Source: Stomoxys calcitrans (lineage: Eukaryota; Arthropoda; Insecta; Diptera; Muscidae). Taken from it: 64,000 bases of DNA. The notes beneath the pieces are model-generated. The model did not search any database, had not been told where the DNA came from, and saw only the letters and a list, made by a program, of their open reading frames with translations. Shown in pieces: positions 45,256 to 54,137 of the stretch. The stretch is from contig NC_081555.1 of the NCBI RefSeq assembly GCF_963082655.1, forward strand, positions 95,238,914 to 95,302,913. The letters are read 5' to 3'. The position numbers and the translations under genes were made by a program. Position 1 is the first letter of the stretch. Each line of letters begins with the position of its first letter.

Positions 45256-45464
45256 CACAAAATTTTCTCAGTGTTTTAAGTGACAAAAAATAGCAAAAAC
45301 TTCTCAAATTTAGAGTTCCACTCCACTTTTGAGTGTACAATTGCGATGTGTTTTAACTTTCCATGGTGGATAATCTAGTCATTCATTTGTTACAAGTCTT
45401 AGCAAACTCTATTTATCCTTACCAAAGTCTACCTCAACACCAAAAAGTCCTATTCTCCCAATTC

Positions 45465-45474
45465 TTTTTTTTTT
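45465..45474 (-). other. A10 tract downstream of the RAD21 poly(A) signal
   Basis: Ten T on the plus strand, so ten A on the gene's strand, about 37 nt beyond the AATAAA. It could be a chance A-run or the remnant of a retrocopy poly(A) tail. Confidence 0.4.
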
Positions 45475-45510
45475 CAAAAACATTTATTTATTTACTTTGT
45501 TTCTTAGAAT

Positions 45511-45516
45511 TTTATT
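45511..45516 (-). terminator. Poly(A) signal of the RAD21 gene
   Basis: AATAAA on the minus strand, about 104 nt after the stop codon; T-rich (plus-strand) sequence beyond. A second AATAAA lies at 45483-45488. Confidence 0.6.
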
Positions 45517-45619
45517 ACTATAATTAAAACTGTACTTTAATAAAAACAGACATGCATCGAAAAATAGAAATCATCATATAAAATAAATCATAATTTTGTG
45601 AAATTGAATTTTGTCGACT

Positions 45620-47911
45620 TTAGAGCTTGGGGTTATCGAATAGGGTGCCCCGCGTTATGATAATGTCCGAATAGGGAGCCTCCTGGTCGATATTTAATGC
45701 ACGAAACTTTTTCAACACCAACAGTGAATAGAATTTTTGGGCTGCCTGTTTGCGGGAATTGTGGCCCGTCAAATCGGAGAGTGCAAGGCACTCCTGTTGG
45801 ACCAGACGATTCTTGACGGCGTAGAACATTTGAGCGGCTCGCTTGTTTAACACACGCTCCTCGAATTGTTCACTGGTTTCATTTTCTTGTTGTTCATCCT
45901 GCACATTGGGAGGAATTTCTATGGAGGCTGGGAAGGCAGGGAATTCATTCCAGTCCGATGCTAGACTGGTGGCTATAGGTGTTTGTTGTTGTTGTGGTTG
46001 TTCCTGTTGTTGCTGCTGCTGCTGCTGTTGTTGTTCTTCTGTCAATGTAGCATCCAATTGTTCGGCTTGTGGCTGGGGTGGCATGCTTTCGGCTTCCTTG
46101 AGTATGGAAGATATCTGATCCACCGGCAGATTTGGTATCGATTCAATGGCCTCAATCTCTGGATGGTGGGGAGTCATTTGGCCATGATGCAAGTTGCCCG
46201 GCGTCATATGCACATGATCGAAATCGTGTTCATGGTCCAAATCATGGTGCAAACTACCCAAATCACTGGGCAAATTATCTAAATTGTGTATGTCATTGAG
46301 GGCAAACATGGGATTCGGGCTGCGCGGACAATTGTCATAGATGGTGGCCTCGGCGGGCGGTATCGAAGAGTCATTGCCGGCACCTGCAACTTCCAAGCGT
46401 AGCGACTCGGCTGTGGCATTTATCATATCCTGTTGTTCACGCACTTGATCCGGTAGCGAGATATTCTGAGTCAGAGTGTTGTCTGCCGCTGGGGCTGCTG
46501 TGGGCGGTACTGCATCTATGTTGGCGGCATCCAGCTTGCGCTTGCGACCCTTTTTGGTGATGATGGCCAAGGAATCGTTCTCATTCTCATTGCTGATATG
46601 ATCAAGAGCCAACATATCGGCTGGTCCTAGCGAACTAAAGTCCTCGAGGGCGGTAAAACGCGAAATTAAATGACGATTGTAGTTGAACATTAGGACACGG
46701 GCCGGAATCATGCGAGAGGGCAGAGAGAACAACTTCTCCACACCGCCGGTCTCCTTCCAATACATCAGACGCTTGGTGGGAGGAGCCAGATCCAGGATGG
46801 TCACAATATCTGAAGTATTGGCCAATTGGGCCTTCATTTCTTCGCCAGAGATATTCTTTACCTCATCGACAATGAGTTTTCTTTTGCGTTTGGCATTTTT
46901 GGTTATACCCTTGTAGGCTGAGGCCTCTATGGGGGCCAAGGCAAAGCTTTCCTCTTCGTTTTGCAAGAGAGTAGACTGTTCCAGATTCTCATCGACCTGC
47001 TCGGCCTGTGCCGGCTTGCCAGGGGCATCCAGATTGGCATGATCGTCCTCATGCTGGTGCGTGGGCAAAGGCGAACCGGGAGTTGTAGAGGCCGGCGAAG
47101 CGGCCCTAACATCGAAATGATCATCATCGGAATCCTCTATAATAGGCAGGTTGTCCAGACGCTGTTGCACCTCTTCATCCAGGCGCGGCGGATCTCCGAA
47201 AAGCTCATCGTCAAACAACTCCCGCTGGCCAAATTCGTCGCCAAAGCCATCAGCATCCATGTCCAGACGAGGATTAGACAAGCTGGGCTCCTGCAGACTT
47301 ATACTAGCCTCGGCGCCATCGCGCGCCATGTGGGGCATAACCTCATCCTCGAACAGCTGATCGTTCATGTGCGAGTCCAAGTGGTCGCGCACCATATCGG
47401 GTGTGTCACTGCCAAAGCCAATATCCCCGAAACCATCGTCGTGCAGCGAATGCGACAGACTGCCATAGTCCTCGCGCATGGTGATCTCATCGGCCCTCGA
47501 TTGATTCATGGCAAACTGCGCCTCAATGTCTATGTCATTCAACTCCGGCAAAGCCGTATCGAAGTCATGAAACACCTCGGGCAGGGTAATGGCATTCACA
47601 TTGGCCTCCCTATGGCCCTCGGGCAGATCGACCATGCCCGGTCGAAAGGCCATTTTGATTTTCACAAATGCCTCATTGCAATCGGCCAGCAAATATTTGG
47701 CTTTGCGCGAATAAATGCGCACCACACCCAACAGCAAATGTCCGGAGGTGCGCAGGGCCAGCTTCACCTTGGGCTGCATAATGCCCTCCACCGACTTTTC
47801 AATGTTCGTCTCAAATACATGAGCCTTTGTGATCTTTTTATCCCAATGTGCCGCCAGCCATACTCTTGCCAAAGGGCCTTTTTTGGCCAATATAATGTGT
47901 GCATAAAACAT
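45620..47911 (-). CDS. vtd: Cohesin kleisin RAD21 / verthandi
   Basis: RAD21 (SCC1) is the kleisin that closes the SMC1-SMC3 cohesin ring in the nucleus; separase cuts it at anaphase. The 763-aa ORF is complete. I start at the ATG at 47911 (MFYAHIILAKKGPLARVWLA), the family's invariant N-terminus; the two codons before it begin with TTG, and an in-frame TAA lies at 47945-47947. A sits at position -3. Residues 1-105 form the SMC3-binding domain (VKLALRTSGHLLLGVVRIYS, KYLLADCNEAF). An acidic linker follows. Residues ~342-418 match the SA/SCC3-binding region (KRKRKLIVDEVK, LDLAPPTKRLMYWKETGGVE). A His-rich stretch (~553-583) and polyglutamine (~627-643) follow. Residues ~683-752 form the SMC1-binding winged helix (SRKQAAQKFYSLLVLKK, PYSDII). 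It is longer than the human protein (631 aa). No intron interrupts it. Composition is clearly GC-richer than its surroundings. Confidence 0.97.
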   Translation of the reverse strand: MFYAHIILAKKGPLARVWLAAHWDKKITKAHVFETNIEKSVEGIMQPKVKLALRTSGHLLLGVVRIYSRKAKYLLADCNEAFVKIKMAFRPGMVDLPEGHREANVNAITLPEVFHDFDTALPELNDIDIEAQFAMNQSRADEITMREDYGSLSHSLHDDGFGDIGFGSDTPDMVRDHLDSHMNDQLFEDEVMPHMARDGAEASISLQEPSLSNPRLDMDADGFGDEFGQRELFDDELFGDPPRLDEEVQQRLDNLPIIEDSDDDHFDVRAASPASTTPGSPLPTHQHEDDHANLDAPGKPAQAEQVDENLEQSTLLQNEEESFALAPIEASAYKGITKNAKRKRKLIVDEVKNISGEEMKAQLANTSDIVTILDLAPPTKRLMYWKETGGVEKLFSLPSRMIPARVLMFNYNRHLISRFTALEDFSSLGPADMLALDHISNENENDSLAIITKKGRKRKLDAANIDAVPPTAAPAADNTLTQNISLPDQVREQQDMINATAESLRLEVAGAGNDSSIPPAEATIYDNCPRSPNPMFALNDIHNLDNLPSDLGSLHHDLDHEHDFDHVHMTPGNLHHGQMTPHHPEIEAIESIPNLPVDQISSILKEAESMPPQPQAEQLDATLTEEQQQQQQQQQQEQPQQQQTPIATSLASDWNEFPAFPASIEIPPNVQDEQQENETSEQFEERVLNKRAAQMFYAVKNRLVQQECLALSDLTGHNSRKQAAQKFYSLLVLKKFRALNIDQEAPYSDIIITRGTLFDNPKL

Positions 47912-49287
47912 ATTCAACTGACTCTCTGACTCTGTCCTGTTAGCTTAGCTTTCGAATTATTTTCTTTTAACTTTCTTTTTGGATTTTTTCGAGAAGAGGA
48001 GCGAGCGAGTGCGATTTATTTTTCATTAGATTGTCATGTGAAATTTCGATTCTGTAATTGTAAATATAAGAAGCATGAAAGAAGACTATAAGATAATTGC
48101 GATAATTTTTCTGTTTTAGGGAAAAAATCAATTTTTGTTTTTAAATAATTCTAACTAGAAGAACAAAACAAAAAAAAATAGAAGAAATAAAAAAAAACCA
48201 AAAAGGGGAAACATTTAAGAAACATTGGTTGGCCACAAGAGCCAACCAAGTCAAAAGTTAGTTACAGGTCAGATCTACAGTTGCTTTTTTTTATATATTT
48301 TGCGGTACAATTTCGAAGGAGAACATTCTTGGCCCCCAATAACACAAAGAGAAAAAACGTTGTATGTTACTGTTAGACATTTGTATAGATTGGTTGGGGG
48401 GTGGGGGGATCGAAAGAACACAACGACAATTATTTGGAAAATGACAGTAGTGGTAGTAGTAGTAGTTCAAATTATAGATATGCGATGATGGCACAGCAAA
48501 ATTAAAAGGGAACAAATCAAAAGGTGCTTTGGCATGAGACGGCTGCGGCATGATGATGTGGGCATGTTTAATATATTTGAAAGTACATAATTGTTTTATG
48601 TTTGTTTTTTTAGAATTTATTTTATTCATTTACTTTTTGTATTTTATTTTTTAAACATTTTTATTTTTCCAAAAATAGTATCTTGTGAGTGCTTGTTCGT
48701 GTCAACAACTTTATGATTATGATGATGGGGAACAAACGAAAATACAAAATAAACACAGGCAAAATGGCAATCAGTGATGTCAACTCTCCTCTTACATTGA
48801 ATGCAACTGTATGAGGAAATGTTAACATTATTTTATTTAGTTTTTAAAAATACTTATAAAACAAACAAATATTTAGCATTTTCAGCGAAATATTCGAATT
48901 TGTAAAATCTACAAATTTTCATTATAACGAATTATTTTTTTTTTGGTAAAAAATTAGCTAATTTTTCTAAAATATTACAAAAAAAATTAAATATTTAAAA
49001 TAAATGTCAATTAAGGGTTTTTTGCAAAACACTGTGCGTGCAAATGTACACACTAACGGCAAAAATGGGTCTTCTGAAATAATATTTCTCTTCTCACTTT
49101 TGGGGAAAATTATTTGCAGTTATAGTAGACAAAGGCAACATAAGAGAGGCAGAGGAAGAGAAACACTCTGTATACTAAGAGATAAGTGAAAGAGCAACAT
49201 TGTGCATACAAAGAGATAAGAGATGAAGCAACATTCTACACACAAAAAGATGAAAGAAGAGCAGAATTCGAATTCGGCTATAGTATT
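47912..49287. other. Upstream region of RAD21
   Basis: Presumed 5' UTR and promoter side of the minus-strand gene. I see no clear TATA box or initiator. A short inverted repeat (TTGGTTGGC/GCCAACCAA, about 48224-48250) and a GTAGTAGTAG run near 48450 are present. The sequence just before the ATG is purine-rich and does not look like a splice acceptor. Confidence 0.4.
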
Positions 49288-49560
49288 GTCATGCTAAAAT
49301 TTCCCAAAAATGATCAGTAGGATTGACGACGAATTTTAAGTAGACGCATTGTGCCCTAAACAGAACATCAGATATAATGACATAACAGAAGAGGAAATAT
49401 ATACAATAACAGAATATAACAGAAGAGAACAGAACATGACAGTTCAAGTTCATGCAAAAATTTCCCCAAAATGATCAGTAGAATTGACGACGAATTTTTA
49501 GTAGACGCATTGTGCCCTAAACAGAACATCAGATATAATGATATAACAGAAGAGGAAATG
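49288..49560 (+). repeat. Direct duplication, ~115 bp unit
   Basis: ATGATCAGTAGGATTGACGA ... CGCATTGTGCCCTAAACAGA ... CAGATATAATGACATAACAG (49300-49400) recurs with few changes at 49460-49560. Confidence 0.85.
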
Positions 49561-49639
49561 ACAGTTCAACACCACAACCCTTAGGGTCTTCCACTCACGG
49601 GCAGTGAGTGGGATGCCCGACTTGCTTACGAGAGCAATT

Positions 49640-50160
49640 TTGTAAAAATTTTCTGTATTTTTCTCAACCCTCATAAGCCATACAGAACATCGCTCGTAGG
49701 AGAGGGTATAAAAGAGAAATAGCGAGAGAAAGAAAAGTGAGCAAGAGTCATGTAGGAAGAGAGTCAGAGAGAGAGAGAGAGAAAGCACGCGTGTGTGTAA
49801 CAAGAGAAGAGGCATGATAGCATTGGAGCAGCTAGACATTTTCACTGGAATGGGCTATGACCCAACTAAAAGAAAAAAATTAAAACATTTTTTGCGTTCT
49901 TATAACATTTTTCTGTATTTTTCTCATTCCATAAGCCATACAAAACATGGCTCGTAGGATAGGGTATAAAAGAGAAGGGGTATAAGAGAAAGAGCGAGAG
50001 TAAGAAAAGTAAGAAAGAGTCAGGTAGGAAGAGAGTCAGAGAAAGAGAGAAAGCACGCGTGTGTGTAACATGGGAAGAGACATCATAGCATTGGCGCAGC
50101 TAGACTTTTTCACTGGAATGGGCTATGACCCAAACAAAAGAAAATAATTAAAAACATTTT
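49640..50160 (+). repeat. Direct duplication, ~250 bp unit, GA-rich with TATA-like words
   Basis: Unit 1 (about 49645-49895) and unit 2 (about 49908-50160) share TTTCTGTATTTTTCTCA, AGCCATACA.AACAT, GGGTATAAAAGAGAA, GTAGGAAGAGAGTCAGAGA, AAGCACGCGTGTGTGTAAC and TTTTCACTGGAATGGGCTAT. The GA-rich block and TATAAAAG are kept in both. No transcript evidence. Confidence 0.85.
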
Positions 50161-50457
50161 TAAATAATTCTTATACTTATACTATGTTCAGATCAAAACT
50201 GTTTTGAGCAAGCGACTCGTTTTTCCTTTATAATTATATGAATAGGGTCGGTTTTATCACATAAAATCAAACAAATCAGAGCCTTTTGGCCTATTTAGAA
50301 TTCAATTTGATATGCAGACATGAGAAATATTTTAAGGATGAGAACTCAAAATATATCCAAAAATATATAAATTCGATTAATCGGTTAATCGATTAATCGA
50401 CAACCTCTTTCGGTCTTGTTCGATTTTCAACTAAACAATTAATCGAATAATCAACAA
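50161..50457. other. AT-rich DNA with an ATCGATTAATCG palindrome
   Basis: TCGATTAATCGGTTAATCGATTAATCGA-type repeated self-complementary words lie at about 50373-50401, directly before the FamA copy. Otherwise nothing recognised. Confidence 0.4.
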
Positions 50458-51022
50458 GATATGGTCCGGTTTGGACCACAATTAAATTATATGTTGGAGA
50501 CCTGTGTAAAATGTCAGCCAATTCGAATAAGAATTGCGCCCTTTGGAGGCTCAAGAAGTAAAATAGAGAGATCGATTTATATGGGAGCTGTATCGGGCTA
50601 TAGACCGATTCAGACCATAATAAACAAGTATGTTGATGGTCATGAGAGGAGCCGTCGTATAAAATTTCAGGCAAATCAGATAATTATTGCGCCCTCTAGA
50701 AGCTCAAGAAGTCAAGTCCCCAGATCTGTTTATATGACAGCTATATCAGGTTATGAACCGATTTGAACCATTCTTGGCACATTTGTTGGATATCATAACA
50801 AAACACGTCGTGAAAAATTTCATTCCAATCGGATAAGAATTGGGCACTCTAGAGGCTCAAGAAGTCAAGACCCAAGATCGGTTTAAATGACAGCTATATC
50901 AGGTTATGAACCGATTTGAACTATACTTGGCACAGCCAGCACAGCAAAATTTCAGCCAAATCGGATAGGAATTGCGGACTCTAGAAGCTCAAGAAGTCAA
51001 GTCCCTAGATCTGTTTATATGA
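50458..51022 (+). mobile_element. FamA repeat, three to four modules, ends missing
   Basis: GACCGATTCAGACC and GAACCGATTTGAACC recur at roughly 153-bp intervals with TTGCGCCCTCTAGAAGCTCA between. It is interrupted at the right by a TIR element. Confidence 0.7.
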
Positions 51023-51024
51023 TC

Positions 51025-51241
51025 TAGAGCTGGAAAACTATCGATAATTGCAACATTCGATATATTCGATAGTTTTAATAAAAAAAACGTTATCGTATCG
51101 TTAATTTCCCATCGCCTATATTGCGAACGAAAATGAGAAGTAAAAAGCGATAGTATACATCGGAAAAATACCAATCGATATTCAGTCAAAAAATTAAATA
51201 TCGATGGTATCGATAGTGCCCTCGATATTTTGCCAGCTCTA
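51025..51241. mobile_element. 217-bp terminal-inverted-repeat MITE
   Basis: Ends TAGAGCTGG and CCAGCTCTA are exact complements and the similarity continues imperfectly (AAAACTATCGAT against CAAAATATCGAG). The interior is rich in ATCGAT words. No target duplication could be matched, so the superfamily is undecided (hAT-like ends are possible). Confidence 0.65.
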
Positions 51242-51248
51242 CTTATAG

Positions 51249-51459
51249 GTTGATTATTGGATTGCAACCCAACTTCAGTTGAGTTGCGAACGGGCAAATT
51301 TTGTCTAAGAAATATCCATTTCTGCATTGAATTGCATCCTTTTTACAATGTTGAACGTTTTCAAGACACTTATATCGAATGCAAAAATTTTCAACTTTAT
51401 ACTATATTTTTATTTATGATTTTATTTTCTGGCAACGCAACTATAGTTGTGTCATCAAC
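51249..51459 (-). mobile_element. MITE-E, second copy
   Basis: Reverse complement of the insert at 40597-40816: GTTGATTATTGGATTGCAAC, CAACTTCAGTTGAGTTGC, AGAAATGGATATTTCTT-like block and CAACTATAGTTG. Ends GTTGAT and ATCAAC. Confidence 0.7.
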
Positions 51460-52034
51460 TCTTTGAAATGAATTCTGTCGAGCGTACTAACTCCGACAAG
51501 CCCTATGTTCCTGAACACCTTTATTTAAGGGCAATTATTCTAACGGGGCATTAACCGAACATGTGGGATGGTTGCAGACCGAGTATGGTATTAAGTGTAT
51601 CCCTCGAGGCATAAGCGGAGGTCTGTAACACACGAGTCACTCCATCCTCTCGAACATACTGTGAAAATTTCCAGTTCCAGAACCAATGGGTAATCATCAG
51701 TCAAACCACATCTGTAAGCAATATTACAGTGCACCACGGCCTAGTCCCTCCAACGCCTACCTATTATGTTACGACATTCAATTCCCTTTTCACTTCTCCC
51801 ACGATTTTACTTCTCCATTCTAGTTGTAGGCCCTGGCCGCCAAAAATTCTCATCCCCCTCCAACTGGTGGGCAGTACCAGTTCTGAATTTATACCAAGTC
51901 CATTGGTCATTGCTAATGTAGACAGTTTTCTTAGTTCCCCTTAACGAGATTCGTAATGGAATAGAAAGAGAACCTGGCCAATCATTAATTTTGGGTTTGT
52001 CACCTATGTAAAAGATTGATTGCTGGATAGATGT
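51460..52034. other. Moderate-GC unassigned DNA
   Basis: Noticeably less AT-rich than its neighbours, but no frame stays open with a recognisable domain. Confidence 0.3.
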
Positions 52035-52220
52035 CTCAGAAGCCACCTTGGTGCATAATTGGTTGGCATGTCCGCTTGCCACGATGAACGTTTAAGTTCG
52101 AATCGTGGTGAGAACACCAACAAAAAAAAAATAATTCGTCTGTGGTTAAGCCCTTACTAATGCTGGGGATATTTACGAGAATTTTGCCATTTATAACTGC
52201 TTTACAACAAGGTGCTGCCC
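52035..52220 (+). mobile_element. Diverged SINE1 copy
   Basis: GCCACCTTGGTGCATAATTG (box A region), GCATGTCCGC, AGTTCGAATCGTGG (box B) and TTACTAATGCTGGGGATATT match SINE1 with many differences. Confidence 0.65.
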
Positions 52221-52965
52221 ATACCACGCTTTTCCGACTTTGCTATCGTTGAACCAGAACGATAGCTGAGTCCCAACTGAAATTGAAACTAAAACCGCAC
52301 AAAACTAATTGATTGATTGTCTCATTTAGAGAATTTCATTTCATTTTTACGGTTTATACCTACTGGTTTTTATTAAACTTAACTTGATTAAAAGTTTTGT
52401 AATGTAAATTATTTTCTAAACCGTCGATTCTCAACAGAATATCCCTTAGAGAAACCCCCCAAAATACATCAGCAGTGCTACCCTTTTAAACGAATTGTCA
52501 AATGTGGCAAAGGCCATAACACATAAACCACTTACAAAGAAAACAAAATTAACCTTGACAAAATTTCCAATTCAAGAATTTTAGATTGCTAAGCACTCAT
52601 TCACAACCACATGATTGAATGGACGTGGTAGTTATTTTTTCCCTTCAGCCCATCGTACTTTTCATTTCATTCTTTTTTCTTTTGATAAGAAAAAAAAACA
52701 GCATTTTATGTTTTAACAGTTAAAAATAGAAATTAATAATCGAGTGGCTCATACCACCAATACAGAAGCAACACACAACGTGGTGTGTTGACTCTATTCA
52801 AAATCAACTTGAAAGACCATAGCCTACACCCGCCTTTCATACGGCCTCTTCACACAAAAATTTAAGCGGGCGGTATTAGAGGGAGAATTGCGATACTCTT
52901 ACCTAACGAATAGCAATCAGTTTTTTTCCCATATACCGGCTTTTATTCATTAAACATTAAATGTT

Positions 52966-52996
<31 letters not shown>

Positions 52997-53043
52997 TGCA
53001 TATATTTGAGTATTTAATAAAGCAACAACAATAGATACTGCAT
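52221..53043. other. AT-rich DNA with a CA microsatellite
   Basis: (CA)n at about 52969-52996. A minus-strand AATAAA at about 52942-52947 lies about 100 nt after the reading frame described next. No other gene evidence. Confidence 0.4.
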
Positions 53044-53498
53044 TTAATTAACAATATGCGAATGTTTATATTTGATTTCAAGGTATAGCTTCTTCTTTCC
53101 GCTCCCTACCAAACTCTTGAATGCTGGCATGCCTGTCATATTAGGCCACTCGTTGAGTGTTTCCAATGAATCACTAACAAATTGAGCATGGTTTTGGAGG
53201 CATTCAACAAATCTTCTAATCATCGAGTGTTTGTGAATACCTTTTTTCTAGGGAAATAAAATTCCTTCTTTAAATTTTGCACGTTTCTTAGAATTTTTCT
53301 GTGCCATAAAGATGCGAAGCAATCCAATATTGAACACGTATTGGGCATTAGCCACTTTTTGCGTTTCTATGAATCTATGATTTTCTGGAATAACTATTGT
53401 TTTTTTTTTTATATTAAGGGAATAAAGTGACTCATGCAATTCTTGGAACATCGAAGTAAGACGCCGTCGGCACAAAAATCAATAGTTCTGTTAAATAA
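53044..53498 (-). pseudogene. Unidentified coding-like frame, possible terminal exon
   Basis: On the minus strand a frame stays open from 53478 to 53044 except for one TAG (53250-53248). It reads SMFQELHESLYSLNIKKKTI, ENHRFIETQKVANAQYVFNI and, after the TAG, MIRRFVECLQNHAQFVSDSL and LNEWPNMTGMPAFKSLVGSG. Both parts look protein-like. TTTTATTTAACAG just upstream (about 53486-53498) and TTTTATTTCCCTAG at the TAG both resemble splice acceptors. AATAAA follows about 100 nt after the stop. I do not recognise the family. It could be the last exon(s) of a gene, with the TAG being intron sequence, or a pseudogene. Confidence 0.35.
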
Positions 53499-53547
53499 AA
53501 TCATATTTAAAAATTAAATTAATTCATACGAGCGTAGCATACAAAAG

Positions 53548-53745
53548 CGGAGGCCACCGTGGCGCAAAGGTTAACATATTCGCCTATGACGTCAAATCCC
53601 GGCGTGAACATCGAGGTAAGAAATTTTTAGTGGTGGTTATCATCTTACAAATGCTGGCGACATTTGTAAGCAATCCGGTCATGTTAAAACTTCACTAGCA
53701 AGTTCGGACTCGGCATAAAAAGGAGGCAAAAACTTCAATAGGACT
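53548..53745 (+). mobile_element. SINE1 variant, short
   Basis: GGAGGCCACCGTGGCGCAAA and CGCCTATGACG begin it, but box B is reduced (GTCAAATCCCGGCG). The body ATGCTGGCGACATTTGTAAG, CGGACTCGGCATAAAAAGGA and GACTGCACTCATTC follows. Confidence 0.7.
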
Positions 53746-54137
53746 GCACTCATTCATAATCGGGATATCGGCAGCGTTATCAGGCTATGAACCGTTTTTC
53801 GAACCAAACGTAACACAGTTGTTGGAGGTAATACCAAAAAAGCAGGTACAAAATTTTAACCAAACCGGATAACAATTCGCGCCCTCTAGAGGCTCTAGAA
53901 GTCAAGACCCAAAATCGATTTCAAGATCCAAAATCAGTTTTTATATATCAAAACAGGAACCGACTTACTCTAATAAGAAGTATTTGTGCAAAATTCTACA
54001 AAAGACGGACATGGCTAGATCGACTTAAAATGACATGATGATGAAGAATTTGTATACTTAATGGGGTCTAAGGTGCATACTTCGAGGTGTTACAAACGGT
54101 ATGATGAAATAAGTATGGTGGAGGGTGTTAAAAAAAT
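53746..54137 (+). mobile_element. FamA repeat with 3' terminus
   Basis: One module (GGCTATGAACCG ... TTCGCGCCCTCTAGAGGCTC), then GACGGACATGGCTAGATCGA and the end TATGGTGGAGGGTGTTAAAA. It passes straight into an A-rich tract. Confidence 0.7.

Noticed and set aside
45620..47917. RAD21 start two codons upstream (47917)
   Set aside because: That codon is TTG; the family start MFYAH is the ATG at 47911.
46961..47929. 322-codon plus-strand ORF opposite RAD21
   Set aside because: It is the antisense of the RAD21 coding sequence and has no recognisable domain; long antisense frames are expected over biased codon usage.
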